Assembly: GCA_005882775.1 (NCBI GenBank)
Contig: VBDY01000136.1
Coordinates: 1 to 48,161 of the forward strand
Direction: 5' to 3'
DNA length: 48,161 nucleotides
Source of the DNA: Chloroflexota bacterium
Lineage (GTDB): Bacteria > Chloroflexota > Dormibacteria > CF-121
Shown: positions 25,813 to 33,764 of the stretch, one piece after another
Layout: every line of letters starts with the position of its first letter
Position numbering within the stretch: position 1 is the first letter of the stretch
Notes under the pieces: model-generated
The model's input: the letters and a program-made list of their open reading frames with translations, nothing else
What the model was told of the DNA's origin: nothing
Databases searched by the model: none
Made by a program: the position numbers and the translations under genes

Positions 25813-27656
25813 TGGAGACGCCGCTGTAAAGCTCGAACCATAACCCGTAAGGGCTTTGTCGAGCGCCAGATGCGCGCGCCAAGGAGGATCCGGATCGCCT
25901 GCTCCCGGGACCGGGCAATGGCGGCCTCTGCCCGCACGGCACGGTCGTGATCGCGGTCACCCAACGGGGTCTCCGTCAGCGGCACGCGGATTCGGCGCCA
26001 GAGCGCTTCTCGGATCTCCCCCAGTTTGTCTCGCCGGTGGGCCCATCTCGGAACAGGAGGCTCCACCCGGACCTGGAGCGCCGCCTCACGCTCAACCGCG
26101 TCCTCGATCCAGGCCCCATTCGATGCCATTCCGGCGAGTGCACCGATGTGAATGATGACGTCCTGCGCGGTCACCCCCTGCCAACGTTCAGGTGGGGAGT
26201 GCTCTGCCAACCACAAGCCCGTGAGGAGCACGCCCCGCTTCACGATGTCGTCGCGCGTGTATGTTCGGTCTCGCCATTCATTGTCGATCTGGAGAAAATT
26301 TCCGTCCGCGGTACAGATGATGTTCCTCGGCAGAGCATCGATCGCTCCGGCTTCCGCCTTATTCGCGTCCACGATCAGAAGCCACTCGCGCAATAACTCT
26401 TTCAGGCGATCGTCCCCCGCACCGACCATCTCCTCCGTCATCTCGGTACCCGGAATATAGGTTGAATCCTGGAGCGTTTGCACAAGGTCAGCCGCTCCGT
26501 CGGCCTCACCACTGAAGAGTGGCCGGCGTTGAAAATGAAGCGCGGAGTCGCTCCGAAACAGCCGGGTCTCGGTCGCGAATTGTTTGCCCCGGTGCGGATG
26601 ATAAAAGGCGGCGAGCTGATCGTCCGGCCAGAGTCGCGTGGACACCGTGCCATCTTTGCGCGCCAGAACAAGGAACGAGTTGGCAAAGTGCTGGCCTACA
26701 CCGGCTTCGACCAGGCTGCGCCAGAGCAAAGACTCACTTACCGTCCGATGTCGCTCTGGTCCCGCCCAGTCTGGGCTGGGGAAGGTAGGAATCCCCCACG
26801 CCAGGGAGGGTTCGGTCCTGTACAGGTCGTCACTGAAGATCGCTCTGGCGAGCTTGAAGTCGGGAAATGCCGACAGTACTGAGAATGTAAATCCAGCTTG
26901 CGCCAGGAGCTCCTCTAGTTTGGCCCTGGAGAACGTCCGGGCCTTGCCTGCGCCCCGCATATACCCCTCGATCGAATCGTAGACCCGGCCACTATGATCT
27001 TCCGGGGCACCGGCAAGATACTTGACGCCAAGGCGGTTCTCGATCGCGATGATCATGGTTCCACCGTCGCGCAAGACGGAGCGGAGCCGAGCGAGAGATT
27101 CTAGATAGGGCTCCGCGTCCGCCGTGCCTGAGCCCAAGTACTCGAGGACACCGACGACGACGACGACGTCGTAGGCCGGCCCGGTAGGAAGCTGCGCAAT
27201 GCCTCCGACAAAGACCTCGACCGTGCTGAGATCAGCAGAGCGCAGCCGGGCTACGCGAGCGCGGTCCAGGCTCGGTTCGAGCGCGTCCACCATCGCACAG
27301 GCCTCGCCCAAATAGCGGGTGATGGCGCCACAGCCGGCTCCGACTTCCAACACGGTCGCCGAACGCGGTAGATGGAGCGCGCGGAGGATGTTGGCGCGGG
27401 AACTCGCCAGGTGATACAACTGAGGCCAGGTCGCTGCGGCACCAAACAATTGGTCGCTCATCGAGCTGAGGTCGGTCGCCTGCTGGACCAGCGCGGCAAC
27501 CTGTGCCTCAGAACCATCTCGAAAAGCCGCAGCCGAATCCCCCAACACGTGGCACCCTTGAGCGTCGGTCGTGGCGAGGCGACGCAGTGGAGTGAGGCCA
27601 ACCGGTTGTTCAGGCGCCACCGTGTCTTGCACGCTGAGCTTCAGCGTCAAGATCAT
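25809..27656 (-). CDS. SAM-dependent methyltransferase with long C-terminal region
   Basis: A 615-residue protein from ATG 27656. A class I methyltransferase core is clear: TVLEVGAGCGAITRYLGE (SAM loop, about 102-118), VDALEPSLDRARVAR, YDVVVVVGVLEYLG and GGTMIIAIENRLGVKYLAG. The second half (about 330-615) is not a known catalytic domain to me. It contains RNIICTADGNFLQIDNEWR and ends in a basic helix-rich tail. Similar two-part proteins occur in O-antigen and capsule loci, where they cap or decorate glycans. A perfect 8-bp hairpin directly before the ATG buries the Shine-Dalgarno. The following membrane protein gene overlaps its stop codon. Confidence 0.82.
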   Translation of the reverse strand: MILTLKLSVQDTVAPEQPVGLTPLRRLATTDAQGCHVLGDSAAAFRDGSEAQVAALVQQATDLSSMSDQLFGAAATWPQLYHLASSRANILRALHLPRSATVLEVGAGCGAITRYLGEACAMVDALEPSLDRARVARLRSADLSTVEVFVGGIAQLPTGPAYDVVVVVGVLEYLGSGTADAEPYLESLARLRSVLRDGGTMIIAIENRLGVKYLAGAPEDHSGRVYDSIEGYMRGAGKARTFSRAKLEELLAQAGFTFSVLSAFPDFKLARAIFSDDLYRTEPSLAWGIPTFPSPDWAGPERHRTVSESLLWRSLVEAGVGQHFANSFLVLARKDGTVSTRLWPDDQLAAFYHPHRGKQFATETRLFRSDSALHFQRRPLFSGEADGAADLVQTLQDSTYIPGTEMTEEMVGAGDDRLKELLREWLLIVDANKAEAGAIDALPRNIICTADGNFLQIDNEWRDRTYTRDDIVKRGVLLTGLWLAEHSPPERWQGVTAQDVIIHIGALAGMASNGAWIEDAVEREAALQVRVEPPVPRWAHRRDKLGEIREALWRRIRVPLTETPLGDRDHDRAVRAEAAIARSREQAIRILLGARIWRSTKPLRVMVRALQRRLH

Positions 27657-27687
27657 AGTCCTCCGAAGCGTCGGCCATTGGAGGACT
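27657..27687 (-). promoter_or_regulatory. hairpin sequestering the Shine-Dalgarno
   Basis: On the minus strand AGTCCTCC (27687-27680) pairs perfectly over eight bases with GGAGGACT (27664-27657), around a 15-base loop. The 3' arm is the Shine-Dalgarno GGAGG and ends directly before ATG 27656. A folded mRNA would hide the ribosome site. This suggests translational control by temperature, a ligand, a protein, or ribosomes arriving from upstream. Confidence 0.6.
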
Positions 27688-27766
27688 GCGAACAGGAGCT
27701 ATCGTCTACGGTGCTCGAAAGATGCGCCCAGGGCGAGCCGAACAGTCGCCTCATCTTGAGAGCTGT

Positions 27767-28744
27767 TCAACTCAGGACGCGCTCCAGGATGAATCCCTCC
27801 AGCGCGAGCCGCGCATCGAGCTCGCCCAGCTTGATCTGCTCCTCGAGCCCAAGCAGGTCGTGGAATCCCCGGTCTAGCTCTTCCGCGGAATAGTCCGCCG
27901 CCTGCCGGTACGCCTTCTCCACCACGAACGGGTGCTCGTTCAGTCGCGCCTGCAACATGGCCAGGTCTCCCCCGCGGTCGCGCACCGCTCTCGCATGCAG
28001 CAACCGGCGCCAGTGGCTGACCAGCGTGTAGAGCATCCAGGTCGGCTCGCGTCCGGCCTCGAGCAGCGATTGCAGCACGGCCGCCACCTCGCCCGGCCGG
28101 CCCGACCCGATCGCGTCCGTCAGGGCGAAGATCTCTTCCTGCCGCGACCCGCTTACCAGGGCGCGGACCGCGTCTTCGTCGATCCGCGTGGCCGGCGAGA
28201 CGTAGAGCGCCAGCTTTGCGATCTCCTGGTCGAGCAAGCGCAGGTCGGGTTCCGCGAGTTCGAGCAAGAGCCGGACCGCCTGGGGCGTCACCGTCAGGCC
28301 GCGCTGTTCTGCCAGCCGGCGCACCCAGCCTGACCGGTCGGCCCGCCGGGGTGGGTCGAAGCGCGTGATCTTCGCCCGCCTCTCCTTCTCCGCTGCGGCC
28401 ACCGCCTTGAAGATGGCGTTGGCCGGGGCTGCGACCGCGTGCAGGATCAGGACCAGCTGGGTGGTATCGGGCAGCATCGCGAGATGGCCGGCGGCGCGGT
28501 CGGCGTTTCCGCCTTTCTCGCGCTTACCCGCGAGAATGCCCCAATCACGCAGCACCAGCACCCGGGTCGCATCGATGAACGGGAGGGTCGAGGCCTTCTC
28601 GGCAAACTGGTCGGCGTTCATGTTGTCGGCCTGCACGTCCTCGTAGTTGAACTCGAGCGTCAGCTCACCGCGAAGCTTGGCCAGCAGCGCCTGGGCCTCG
28701 CGGTCTATCAGGTAACCCTCCGCCCCGTGCAGCAGGGTAATCAC
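27767..28744 (-). CDS. holA: DNA polymerase III delta subunit
   Basis: A 325-residue protein. GTG 28744 overlaps the TGA of the pterin dehydratase gene (GTGA) and precedes the conserved VITLLHGAEGYLIDREAQAL. Other HolA features: NMNADQFAEKASTLPFID with RVLVLRDW, a Rossmann-like AAA+ lid region, LLELAEPDLRLLDQEIAKLA, and the C-terminal collar-binding helices with ALEGFILERVLS at the end. Delta opens the beta clamp ring and is part of the clamp loader. It lacks a canonical P loop, which is normal for delta. The gene is co-transcribed with the dehydratase gene upstream. Confidence 0.94.
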   Translation of the reverse strand: MITLLHGAEGYLIDREAQALLAKLRGELTLEFNYEDVQADNMNADQFAEKASTLPFIDATRVLVLRDWGILAGKREKGGNADRAAGHLAMLPDTTQLVLILHAVAAPANAIFKAVAAAEKERRAKITRFDPPRRADRSGWVRRLAEQRGLTVTPQAVRLLLELAEPDLRLLDQEIAKLALYVSPATRIDEDAVRALVSGSRQEEIFALTDAIGSGRPGEVAAVLQSLLEAGREPTWMLYTLVSHWRRLLHARAVRDRGGDLAMLQARLNEHPFVVEKAYRQAADYSAEELDRGFHDLLGLEEQIKLGELDARLALEGFILERVLS

Positions 28745-29088
28745 ACGGCAGCGCCACTGAAGACACGGTCGAGCTTGGCGGCCATGTAGAAATCGCTCTC
28801 CGTCAGCCCATTGATCTTGTGCGTCCACAGGTAGGCACGGACCTCTCCCCAGCGCACATAGAGGTCGGGATGATGGCCCTCACCCTCGGCGACCGGCGTC
28901 ACCCGGTTGACGAATTCGACCGCCTCCACCCAGTTCTTGAACTTGAACGACTTGATCAGCTTGTGGTCGTCCTCGACCTGCCAGCCCTCCAGCTGCTCCA
29001 GCAGGGGCGCGATCTGGTCGTGCGTGAGTGGAGGTGTTCCGCCCTTGCACGGCACACATTTGTTATCGGCGAGGCTTGTTGACGCCAT
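28741..29088 (-). CDS. 4a-hydroxytetrahydrobiopterin (pterin-4a-carbinolamine) dehydratase
   Basis: A 115-residue protein from ATG 29088; ATG 29097 would add three residues. It begins with the family's CVPCKGGTPPLTHDQI. The catalytic core is FVNRVTPVAEGEGHHPDLYV followed by RWGEVRAYLWTH, containing the conserved HHP and the TH pair. The enzyme dehydrates 4a-hydroxytetrahydropterins. In bacteria without aromatic amino acid hydroxylases it has also been linked to molybdopterin metabolism, which would fit the formate dehydrogenase operon nearby (inference). Its start overlaps the end of the broken rpiB by 26 bases. Confidence 0.92.
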   Translation of the reverse strand: MASTSLADNKCVPCKGGTPPLTHDQIAPLLEQLEGWQVEDDHKLIKSFKFKNWVEAVEFVNRVTPVAEGEGHHPDLYVRWGEVRAYLWTHKINGLTESDFYMAAKLDRVFSGAAV

Positions 29089-29472
29089 GGCGCGCATCCT
29101 CCTCGATCGTCTTCACCTTGTCGATGACGGCTTTCTCCGCTGGGTCGGGCCCGCCCTCGAGCCACGCATCGCAGATCTCGCGCGCGACGGCCTCCGGGGT
29201 GGCGCGCAGGCTCATCACCAGAACGTTGGCGTCGTTCCAGCGGCGCGCGCCGCGGGCGGTTTCCGCGTCGGCGCACAAAGCCGCTCGGACGCCAGGCCCT
29301 TTGTTCGCGGCGATCGAGACGCCGGCCCCACCTCCCTCGCGACGTCGGCCCAGTCCAGAGGCTGCTCGTTCAACGGCCCGTGCAGCTCGACCTCGAGACC
29401 CTTGTCCTGCAGGTACTCGGCGACGACCTGGGTGACCCGCGTCTTCTCGTCGCTGCCGATGGCGACACGCAT
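29063..29472 (-). pseudogene. rpiB: ribose-5-phosphate isomerase B, internally deleted and frameshifted
   Basis: The start (ATG 29472) gives MRVAIGSDEKTRVTQVVAEY and runs to DWADVAREVG in one frame. The end runs in a second frame: AGVSIAANKGPGVRAALCAD, then RRWNDANVLVMSL. Compared with RpiB/LacAB proteins, a segment of about 20 residues between VAREV and the GVSIAANK motif is missing, including the GVLVCWTGTG-type catalytic Cys region, and the frame changes at the junction (about 29330). The substrate-handling Cys is therefore absent. It is either a real inactivating deletion or an assembly error in a G-rich stretch. Before the lesion it would have interconverted ribose-5-P and ribulose-5-P. 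Confidence 0.8.
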
Positions 29473-29518
29473 GGAGAAATTCTAGGCTCAGCTACTTCAC
29501 GAATCCCCGTCCTGCCTA

Positions 29519-29557
29519 CCTATCCCTCCCCCTCTGGGGGAGGGCAGGGTGGGGGTT
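29519..29557 (+). repeat. dispersed G-rich palindromic repeat, copy 1
   Basis: A C-rich arm (CCCTCCCCCT) meets a G-rich arm (GGGGGAGGG) across a CT loop, then GCAGGGTGGGGG. Related copies lie at 31191, 42862 and 44529, always between genes. The hairpin could terminate transcription or act like a REP element, and the G-runs could fold as a quadruplex. Confidence 0.7.
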
Positions 29558-29705
29558 AAGCGGCGGCTTCCTGATCCCGGGGGCGCGGCTCGCGTGTCAC
29601 CAGGTAGGCGACCAGGGCGAGGTACTCCTGGGAATCAGCCGAGTCCAACCACCGAATGTCGGAAGTGCTGCGACGGAATAGTGCAAAGATCTCGGCGAGG
29701 GTCAG
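29556..29705 (-). CDS. possible small protein or gene remnant
   Basis: The 307 bases between the HisZ-like gene and rpiB hold one short open frame of about 49-53 residues ending in TAA at 29558-29556. It contains TLAEIFALFRRSTSDIRWLD and QEYLALVAYLVTREP, which look protein-like rather than random: amphipathic helices with sensible composition. There is no ATG, GTG or TTG at the beginning. A CTG at 29705 overlaps the stop of a four-codon ATG minigene in another frame. It could be a CTG-started small protein or the end of a decayed gene. Confidence 0.3.
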   Translation of the reverse strand: MTLAEIFALFRRSTSDIRWLDSADSQEYLALVAYLVTREPRPRDQEAAA

Positions 29706-29779
29706 ATTGGCGCCATTCTAGACCGAGTCGCGCATGCGTGACCGTCGAAGTTACCGCAAAATCCCAACCTGCGCCACTC

Positions 29780-30670
29780 TCAGTCACTGTGATGATGAGC
29801 GCGAGCGAACACCTGGCGTACCCCTTCGGCAAGCTCGGCCTCAAAAACGGTCACGTCAGCCCGCTCGCTCAAATCCCGGACGATCGCCTGGCCCCTACTT
29901 TCGAGGACGGCGCCGGCCACCACGGCTACGCGCGCGCCCGACCGCCGAGCGCTGTCAAGCCGGGATTCCAGGCTGTTGCGGCTCGCGTCAAGAATCACCC
30001 GGTAGCCTCTTTGCCGCAGACCGGCAACCATCCGGTGCATGTAGGAGCGGCTCGATTCCTCGACGGCTATTGCGTAGACGTCGGGGGACGACGGCTGCGT
30101 GGGTCGCTGCTGCCGCAGCGCATCCGCTGTCTTGTTCATGTCGATGGCAAAGCCGACTGCCGGCGCTGGCGGGAATCCGAGGTCCGCGGCCAGCCCGTCA
30201 TGCCGGTCACCGGCTGCCAGAACAATGCTGCCGTCCAGGGTGTAGGTGAAAGACAGCTTGGCCTCCTCCGAGTGGCTGAAGGCAAGCGCACACGTCCGCA
30301 AGCTCGACATAAGGGCTGGTGGGCTCGCCACCTGCAGCGTGATGCCGGCGATGCTTAAGGCCTCAAACCAGCGCCAGCCCAGCTCGATGACCTCGGCGTC
30401 GATATCCGACGAGCTGGCGCCGATCACCTCGACACCGAACTGCCAGGTGTCGCGATCTGGCCGCGCGATGGGTTCCAGGTAGTACAGCCGTGCCGGCGCG
30501 GGCGGGCCCTCAAGCCCACCGGCGAAGTAGGCGCGGACGATGGCGCCGCTACGCCCGTCGCGAACAGTGGCTGCCAGCACCGGGGTGTCTACACGCCGGT
30601 AGCCAAACCGCTCGGCCAGGCTGGCGGCCGCTGTCCGCATCGCTTGCCAGAGCGGCTGGTCCGCCGGCAA
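29780..30670 (-). CDS. HisZ / histidyl-tRNA synthetase-like paralogue
   Basis: A 296-residue class II synthetase-like protein. It begins LPADQPLWQAMRTAAASLAE, continues FGYRRVDTPVLA and, in motif 2, ARLYYLEPIARP with WQFGVEVIGASSSDIDAEVI. The histidine-binding YYTG motif of true HisRS is missing. GDRHDGLAADLGFPPAPAVG resembles the GGRYD region of HisZ, the regulatory partner of short HisG. Unlike most HisZ it ends with an anticodon-binding-like domain (VYAIAVEESSRSYMHRMVAG). The TTG start is uncertain: in-frame ATT and ATC codons precede it, and upstream residues IDI match the HisRS motif RGTRDILP. The role is unknown. Confidence 0.65.
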   Translation of the reverse strand: MPADQPLWQAMRTAAASLAERFGYRRVDTPVLAATVRDGRSGAIVRAYFAGGLEGPPAPARLYYLEPIARPDRDTWQFGVEVIGASSSDIDAEVIELGWRWFEALSIAGITLQVASPPALMSSLRTCALAFSHSEEAKLSFTYTLDGSIVLAAGDRHDGLAADLGFPPAPAVGFAIDMNKTADALRQQRPTQPSSPDVYAIAVEESSRSYMHRMVAGLRQRGYRVILDASRNSLESRLDSARRSGARVAVVAGAVLESRGQAIVRDLSERADVTVFEAELAEGVRQVFARAHHHSD

Positions 30671-30682
30671 AATGTCGATGGC

Positions 30683-31168
30683 TTAACCCTGGCTCAATAC
30701 CAGGTCGCTGCGGTCGTCCTCCTCCTGCGGCCGGCGCAGAATGTCGAGAAGGCGAGCATCTTGCGGCACCAGCACTCCGGCTGCCCCGGCTGCCACACTC
30801 CGCTCGAGTGCATTGCGCCAACTGGACCGATCCTGGGGTGCCGGCACGTGCAGCCACCGCTCCGCTGCAGGCATAAGGACCTCGGCCAGCTCCTCGCCGT
30901 CAACCGCCAGCAGCGCCCGCGACCGAGAGAGCCGCTGCAGCGTTTCCAGGCTTGCGTCAAGCGAGGCAGCTTCGTATGTCGTCGCGCTCAGCAGGACGAG
31001 TCGAATCCGACTTGTGACCGCGGCAATCGCACTCAGTAGCATCTCGCCCGAGGCGGCGGCCGCGATCCAGACCGAATCGACATCCGCCGCTTCAAGCGCC
31101 CGAGCATCCGCCAGGTAGTCGCCCGGGTCGTCGACGCCTCGACCGAACACGACCCCAACTTTGACCAT
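30683..31168 (-). CDS. short luciferase-like (LLM) protein, probably truncated
   Basis: A 161-residue protein from ATG 31168. It starts VKVGVVFGRGVDDPGDYLAD and continues VDSVWIAAAASGEMLLSAIA, like the first strands of the F420/flavin-dependent LLM barrel, then TSRIRLVLLSATTY. The family is normally 280-350 residues, and the middle of the barrel is absent here, with a C-terminal piece (GAAGVLVPQDARLLDIL) joined directly. It may be a degenerate or minimal barrel without cofactor binding. Its stop TAA is in the same frame as the HisZ-like gene 12 bases downstream. Confidence 0.55.
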   Translation of the reverse strand: MVKVGVVFGRGVDDPGDYLADARALEAADVDSVWIAAAASGEMLLSAIAAVTSRIRLVLLSATTYEAASLDASLETLQRLSRSRALLAVDGEELAEVLMPAAERWLHVPAPQDRSSWRNALERSVAAGAAGVLVPQDARLLDILRRPQEEDDRSDLVLSQG

Positions 31169-31190
31169 TCCACCTGAGCTTACGAGCCCA

Positions 31191-31226
31191 GCTCTTACTC
31201 CCTTCGGGGGAGGGTCGGGGGCGGGA
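31191..31226 (+). repeat. dispersed G-rich palindromic repeat, copy 2
   Basis: It reads CTCCCTTCGGGGGAGGGTCGG followed by GGGCGGGA: the same C-arm, short loop, G-arm and G-run layout as copies 1 and 4. It ends at the last base before the NrfD-type gene's stop, so it lies directly downstream of the formate dehydrogenase operon and could act as its terminator. Confidence 0.6.
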
Positions 31227-32120
31227 TCAGCTCTGGGCGCTGAAAATGATCACGGCCCGGAGGGCCAGCACGCCCACCAGGGCGAACACGGCGGGGACCA
31301 ACGGCGGGACCTGACGCGCCCAGGCTGGACGGAAGTGGACGGCGAGCGGGACCAGGGCGCCAGCAAGCACGAGCAGCCACAGCAGCAACCAGCCTCCGCT
31401 CAGGATCTTCGAAACGACACTGCCCAGGGTGATAAAGAACAGCGCGAGCAGGACCAGTTCCATGATCACGAAGTACCGGTCGGCTTCCGACAGCTTCTCC
31501 GTCGTCACCCGCGCATCCCGCCGTCGCCAGACCCAGATGCCGATCACGGCAGTGGCGGCGCTCAGCCCCGAGACGAAGAAGAGCCCGCACAGCGTCCAGG
31601 TATCGCTCCACACTGGCTGGTTGCTCACACTGAGAAGCACACCGGTGTAGCCGGCGACGAACAGCCCAAGGAGCGTGCCCACTACCAGGAACAGGCGACC
31701 AAAGATGCCACTGAGCGCACGGGCCAGTCGATTGCCAAGCGGATGCCGGATCCGGCCGTCGAGGACAAGCGCCTCGACGAAGGAAACAAAGGCGAAGATG
31801 CCAAAGACGGTGAGCGCCCAGGCACCGAGCGACATGGGTGACCAGTACTTGAAGACAGGGACTCCGCTGCTGCTGTCGATCAGCATGTGCCAGAAGCGGA
31901 AAGGCTGACCCAGGTCCACAGTCAGTAGGATGGGGCAAACAACGAGGACGGGAAACGCGATCAAGAACGCGACCCGCGCCGCTGGCTGGTCGCGGCGATC
32001 CCCAACCAGCCTCAGCATGGTTCCTAGTGCGTATGAGCCGCCCGCGATCCCGGCCAGAAAAAAGTAGCCGAGAATCCACCATTCCCAATGCGGGGCCACC
32101 GTGAAGTGTTCGCCCGGCAT
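31227..32120 (-). CDS. NrfD-type membrane subunit of formate dehydrogenase
   Basis: A 297-residue protein from ATG 32120, two bases after the fdnH stop. It has eight to nine hydrophobic helices and the family start HWEWWILGYFFLAGIAGGSY. Other NrfD/PsrC-like stretches are LTVDLGQPFRFWHML, WSPMSLGAWAL and LLSVSNQPVWSD. NrfD proteins anchor molybdoenzyme complexes and exchange electrons with quinone without haem. Here it replaces the cytochrome b (FdnI) of the E. coli-type enzyme. It is the last gene of the fdnG-fdhE-fdnH operon and has no His-rich haem pattern. Confidence 0.9.
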   Translation of the reverse strand: MPGEHFTVAPHWEWWILGYFFLAGIAGGSYALGTMLRLVGDRRDQPAARVAFLIAFPVLVVCPILLTVDLGQPFRFWHMLIDSSSGVPVFKYWSPMSLGAWALTVFGIFAFVSFVEALVLDGRIRHPLGNRLARALSGIFGRLFLVVGTLLGLFVAGYTGVLLSVSNQPVWSDTWTLCGLFFVSGLSAATAVIGIWVWRRRDARVTTEKLSEADRYFVIMELVLLALFFITLGSVVSKILSGGWLLLWLLVLAGALVPLAVHFRPAWARQVPPLVPAVFALVGVLALRAVIIFSAQS

Positions 32121-32122
32121 GA

Positions 32123-32944
32123 TCAGGGCACCGTCCGGCTGCCGGGCTCGTCGGTCGCGTGCGGCGGCCGCTCCGGGCCGGCCTCGCCGCGCCGGCGGAA
32201 GGCAATCAGTCCGCCGATGGCGGCCACCACGGCCGTCACAAGCACGCCCAGGTATCCGGCCGCATTGTTGCGGCTGGGCAGGACCGCGCTTTCCGTGCTC
32301 GGCAGGCCGTAGGCCTCGGGCTTATCGTTCAGCAGGAAGAACGCGTGCAGCCCACCGTATTCCTTGTCGCCGTAGATCCGAGCCTGGGTCTGCCCCTGCG
32401 AATGAAGGGCAGTGACCCGGTCGGCGGCGACCTGTCGCATCTCGGCCAGGTCTCCGAACTTGATCGACTGGGTAGGACAGGCCTGGGCGCAGGCCGGGGT
32501 CATGTTGTTCTGTAGCCGGTCGTAGCAGAAGGTGCATTTCTTGGCCGTGCCGCTCTGCGAGTCGAAGCCGATCACGCTGTAGGGGCATGCCGAGATGCAG
32601 TTGCGGCAACCGTTGCACACGTCCTGCTGGATGAAGACGGTGTCGAATTCAGTCCGGATGATGGCGTTGGTGGGACAGACCTCCAGGCAGCTGGCGTTGG
32701 CGCAGTGCTTGCAGACGTCGCTCATCATGGTCCAGGCAACCGGCTTGTCCGGGTTCGAGGTGGCCGACTCCAGGAACCTGACGTGCCGGAAATTCCGATG
32801 GTCGAGCTGACCGGTGTTGTCGTAGCTGTCCCGGAACTGGACCGGGTTGTCCGGTAGCTGGTTCCACTCCTTGCAGGCGACCTCGCAGGCCTTACAGCCG
32901 ATGCACAGGCTCACGTCGGTGAAGAAGCCAACCGTCCGCGCCAT
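32123..32944 (-). CDS. fdnH: formate dehydrogenase iron-sulfur subunit
   Basis: A 273-residue protein from ATG 32944, with Shine-Dalgarno GAGGAG six bases upstream. There are four 4Fe-4S cysteine clusters: CIGCKACEVAC (C14-C24), CKHCANASCLEVCP, CNGCRNCISACPY and a split set CTFC...CAQACP. A single hydrophobic helix near the C-terminus (GYLGVLVTAVVAAIGGLIAF) anchors it, followed by a basic and Pro-rich tail, the FdnH/FdoH layout. It passes electrons from the catalytic subunit to the membrane subunit. There is no signal peptide, consistent with export piggy-backed on the Tat-targeted FdnG. Confidence 0.94.
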   Translation of the reverse strand: MARTVGFFTDVSLCIGCKACEVACKEWNQLPDNPVQFRDSYDNTGQLDHRNFRHVRFLESATSNPDKPVAWTMMSDVCKHCANASCLEVCPTNAIIRTEFDTVFIQQDVCNGCRNCISACPYSVIGFDSQSGTAKKCTFCYDRLQNNMTPACAQACPTQSIKFGDLAEMRQVAADRVTALHSQGQTQARIYGDKEYGGLHAFFLLNDKPEAYGLPSTESAVLPSRNNAAGYLGVLVTAVVAAIGGLIAFRRRGEAGPERPPHATDEPGSRTVP

Positions 32945-32960
32945 CAGGTGCTCCTCATCA

Positions 32961-33764
32961 CTAATTTCCCATCAGGTTTGCCACGATCTTGGTCAAGCCG
33001 CGGTCCCGAGCGTACAGATCGAGCGGAACCGCCGCCAGCTCGTCGACCGCCGGCACCGCCCGGCCGTCCTTGCGCAGGTCGATGGTGAGCAGGTATCGAT
33101 GGCAACTCTCGCAGCCGTCCACGCGCACGTGAGGGAATCGCTCGGCTTCCTGGTAGATCGGGAGCCTGCTGGTCGAGGTTTCGCCGCAACCCGCGCAGAC
33201 CATCCGGGTGTAGACCCAGTTGTGGGCACAGCGGGAGCAGACCAGGTAGCGCGGGCCCGTTACCAGGGCTTCACCGGACACCGCGAAGTAGGCGAGCTGT
33301 GGGCTGCCGCCGCATCGGGGGCAGTGTCCCTCGTCCGTTGGACCGGCGCAGGCGAGGCCGGCGGACGGACCCATCGCCTCGAGCACCGGGCCGGCCGACG
33401 CCCGGGCCAGATATGTCAGCACCGGAGACAGCTCCTGGCCCCGCAGCCAGTGCTCAACCACCCGGTTCAGGTCTTCCATGATGAAGAGCTCCCCTGCGCC
33501 ACGCGCCAGCATCAGGGGCCCGGCACGAATCGTTATGTCGACCACCTCCGCCATCACGCGTTGGGCCACGTAGGTGGAAACATCGTGTGGGGCCGGAGCA
33601 TCAGCGCGGGTGGCTTGAAAGGCCCGCTCCTGGACCGGCAGCAGCTCCCGGTAGAGCCGTAACCACTGGGCCGCGAACGGGTAGCGCGTGATCAACTCCT
33701 CCGTCCGCGCCCTTCGGAGCGGAAAAAGATTGTTGGTGGTCTCGAGCGCTTCCAGGATGGCCAT
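32961..33764 (-). CDS. fdhE: formate dehydrogenase accessory protein FdhE
   Basis: A 267-residue protein. ATG 33764 shares one base with the fdnG stop (TGATG); the frame runs further upstream only as a shadow of fdnG. It carries four CxxC pairs typical of FdhE rubredoxin-like domains: CPRCGGSPQ, CSRCAHNW, CAGCGETS and CESCHRY. FdhE assists maturation of respiratory formate dehydrogenases at or before Tat export and in E. coli contacts the catalytic subunit. Its place between fdnG and fdnH is unusual but keeps all parts in one operon. It ends with TAG. Confidence 0.93.
   Translation of the reverse strand: MAILEALETTNNLFPLRRARTEELITRYPFAAQWLRLYRELLPVQERAFQATRADAPAPHDVSTYVAQRVMAEVVDITIRAGPLMLARGAGELFIMEDLNRVVEHWLRGQELSPVLTYLARASAGPVLEAMGPSAGLACAGPTDEGHCPRCGGSPQLAYFAVSGEALVTGPRYLVCSRCAHNWVYTRMVCAGCGETSTSRLPIYQEAERFPHVRVDGCESCHRYLLTIDLRKDGRAVPAVDELAAVPLDLYARDRGLTKIVANLMGN

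Noticed and set aside
29780-30670. A genuine histidyl-tRNA synthetase
   Set aside because: The histidine-binding motifs and much of the catalytic core are missing; a HisZ-like or divergent paralogue fits better.
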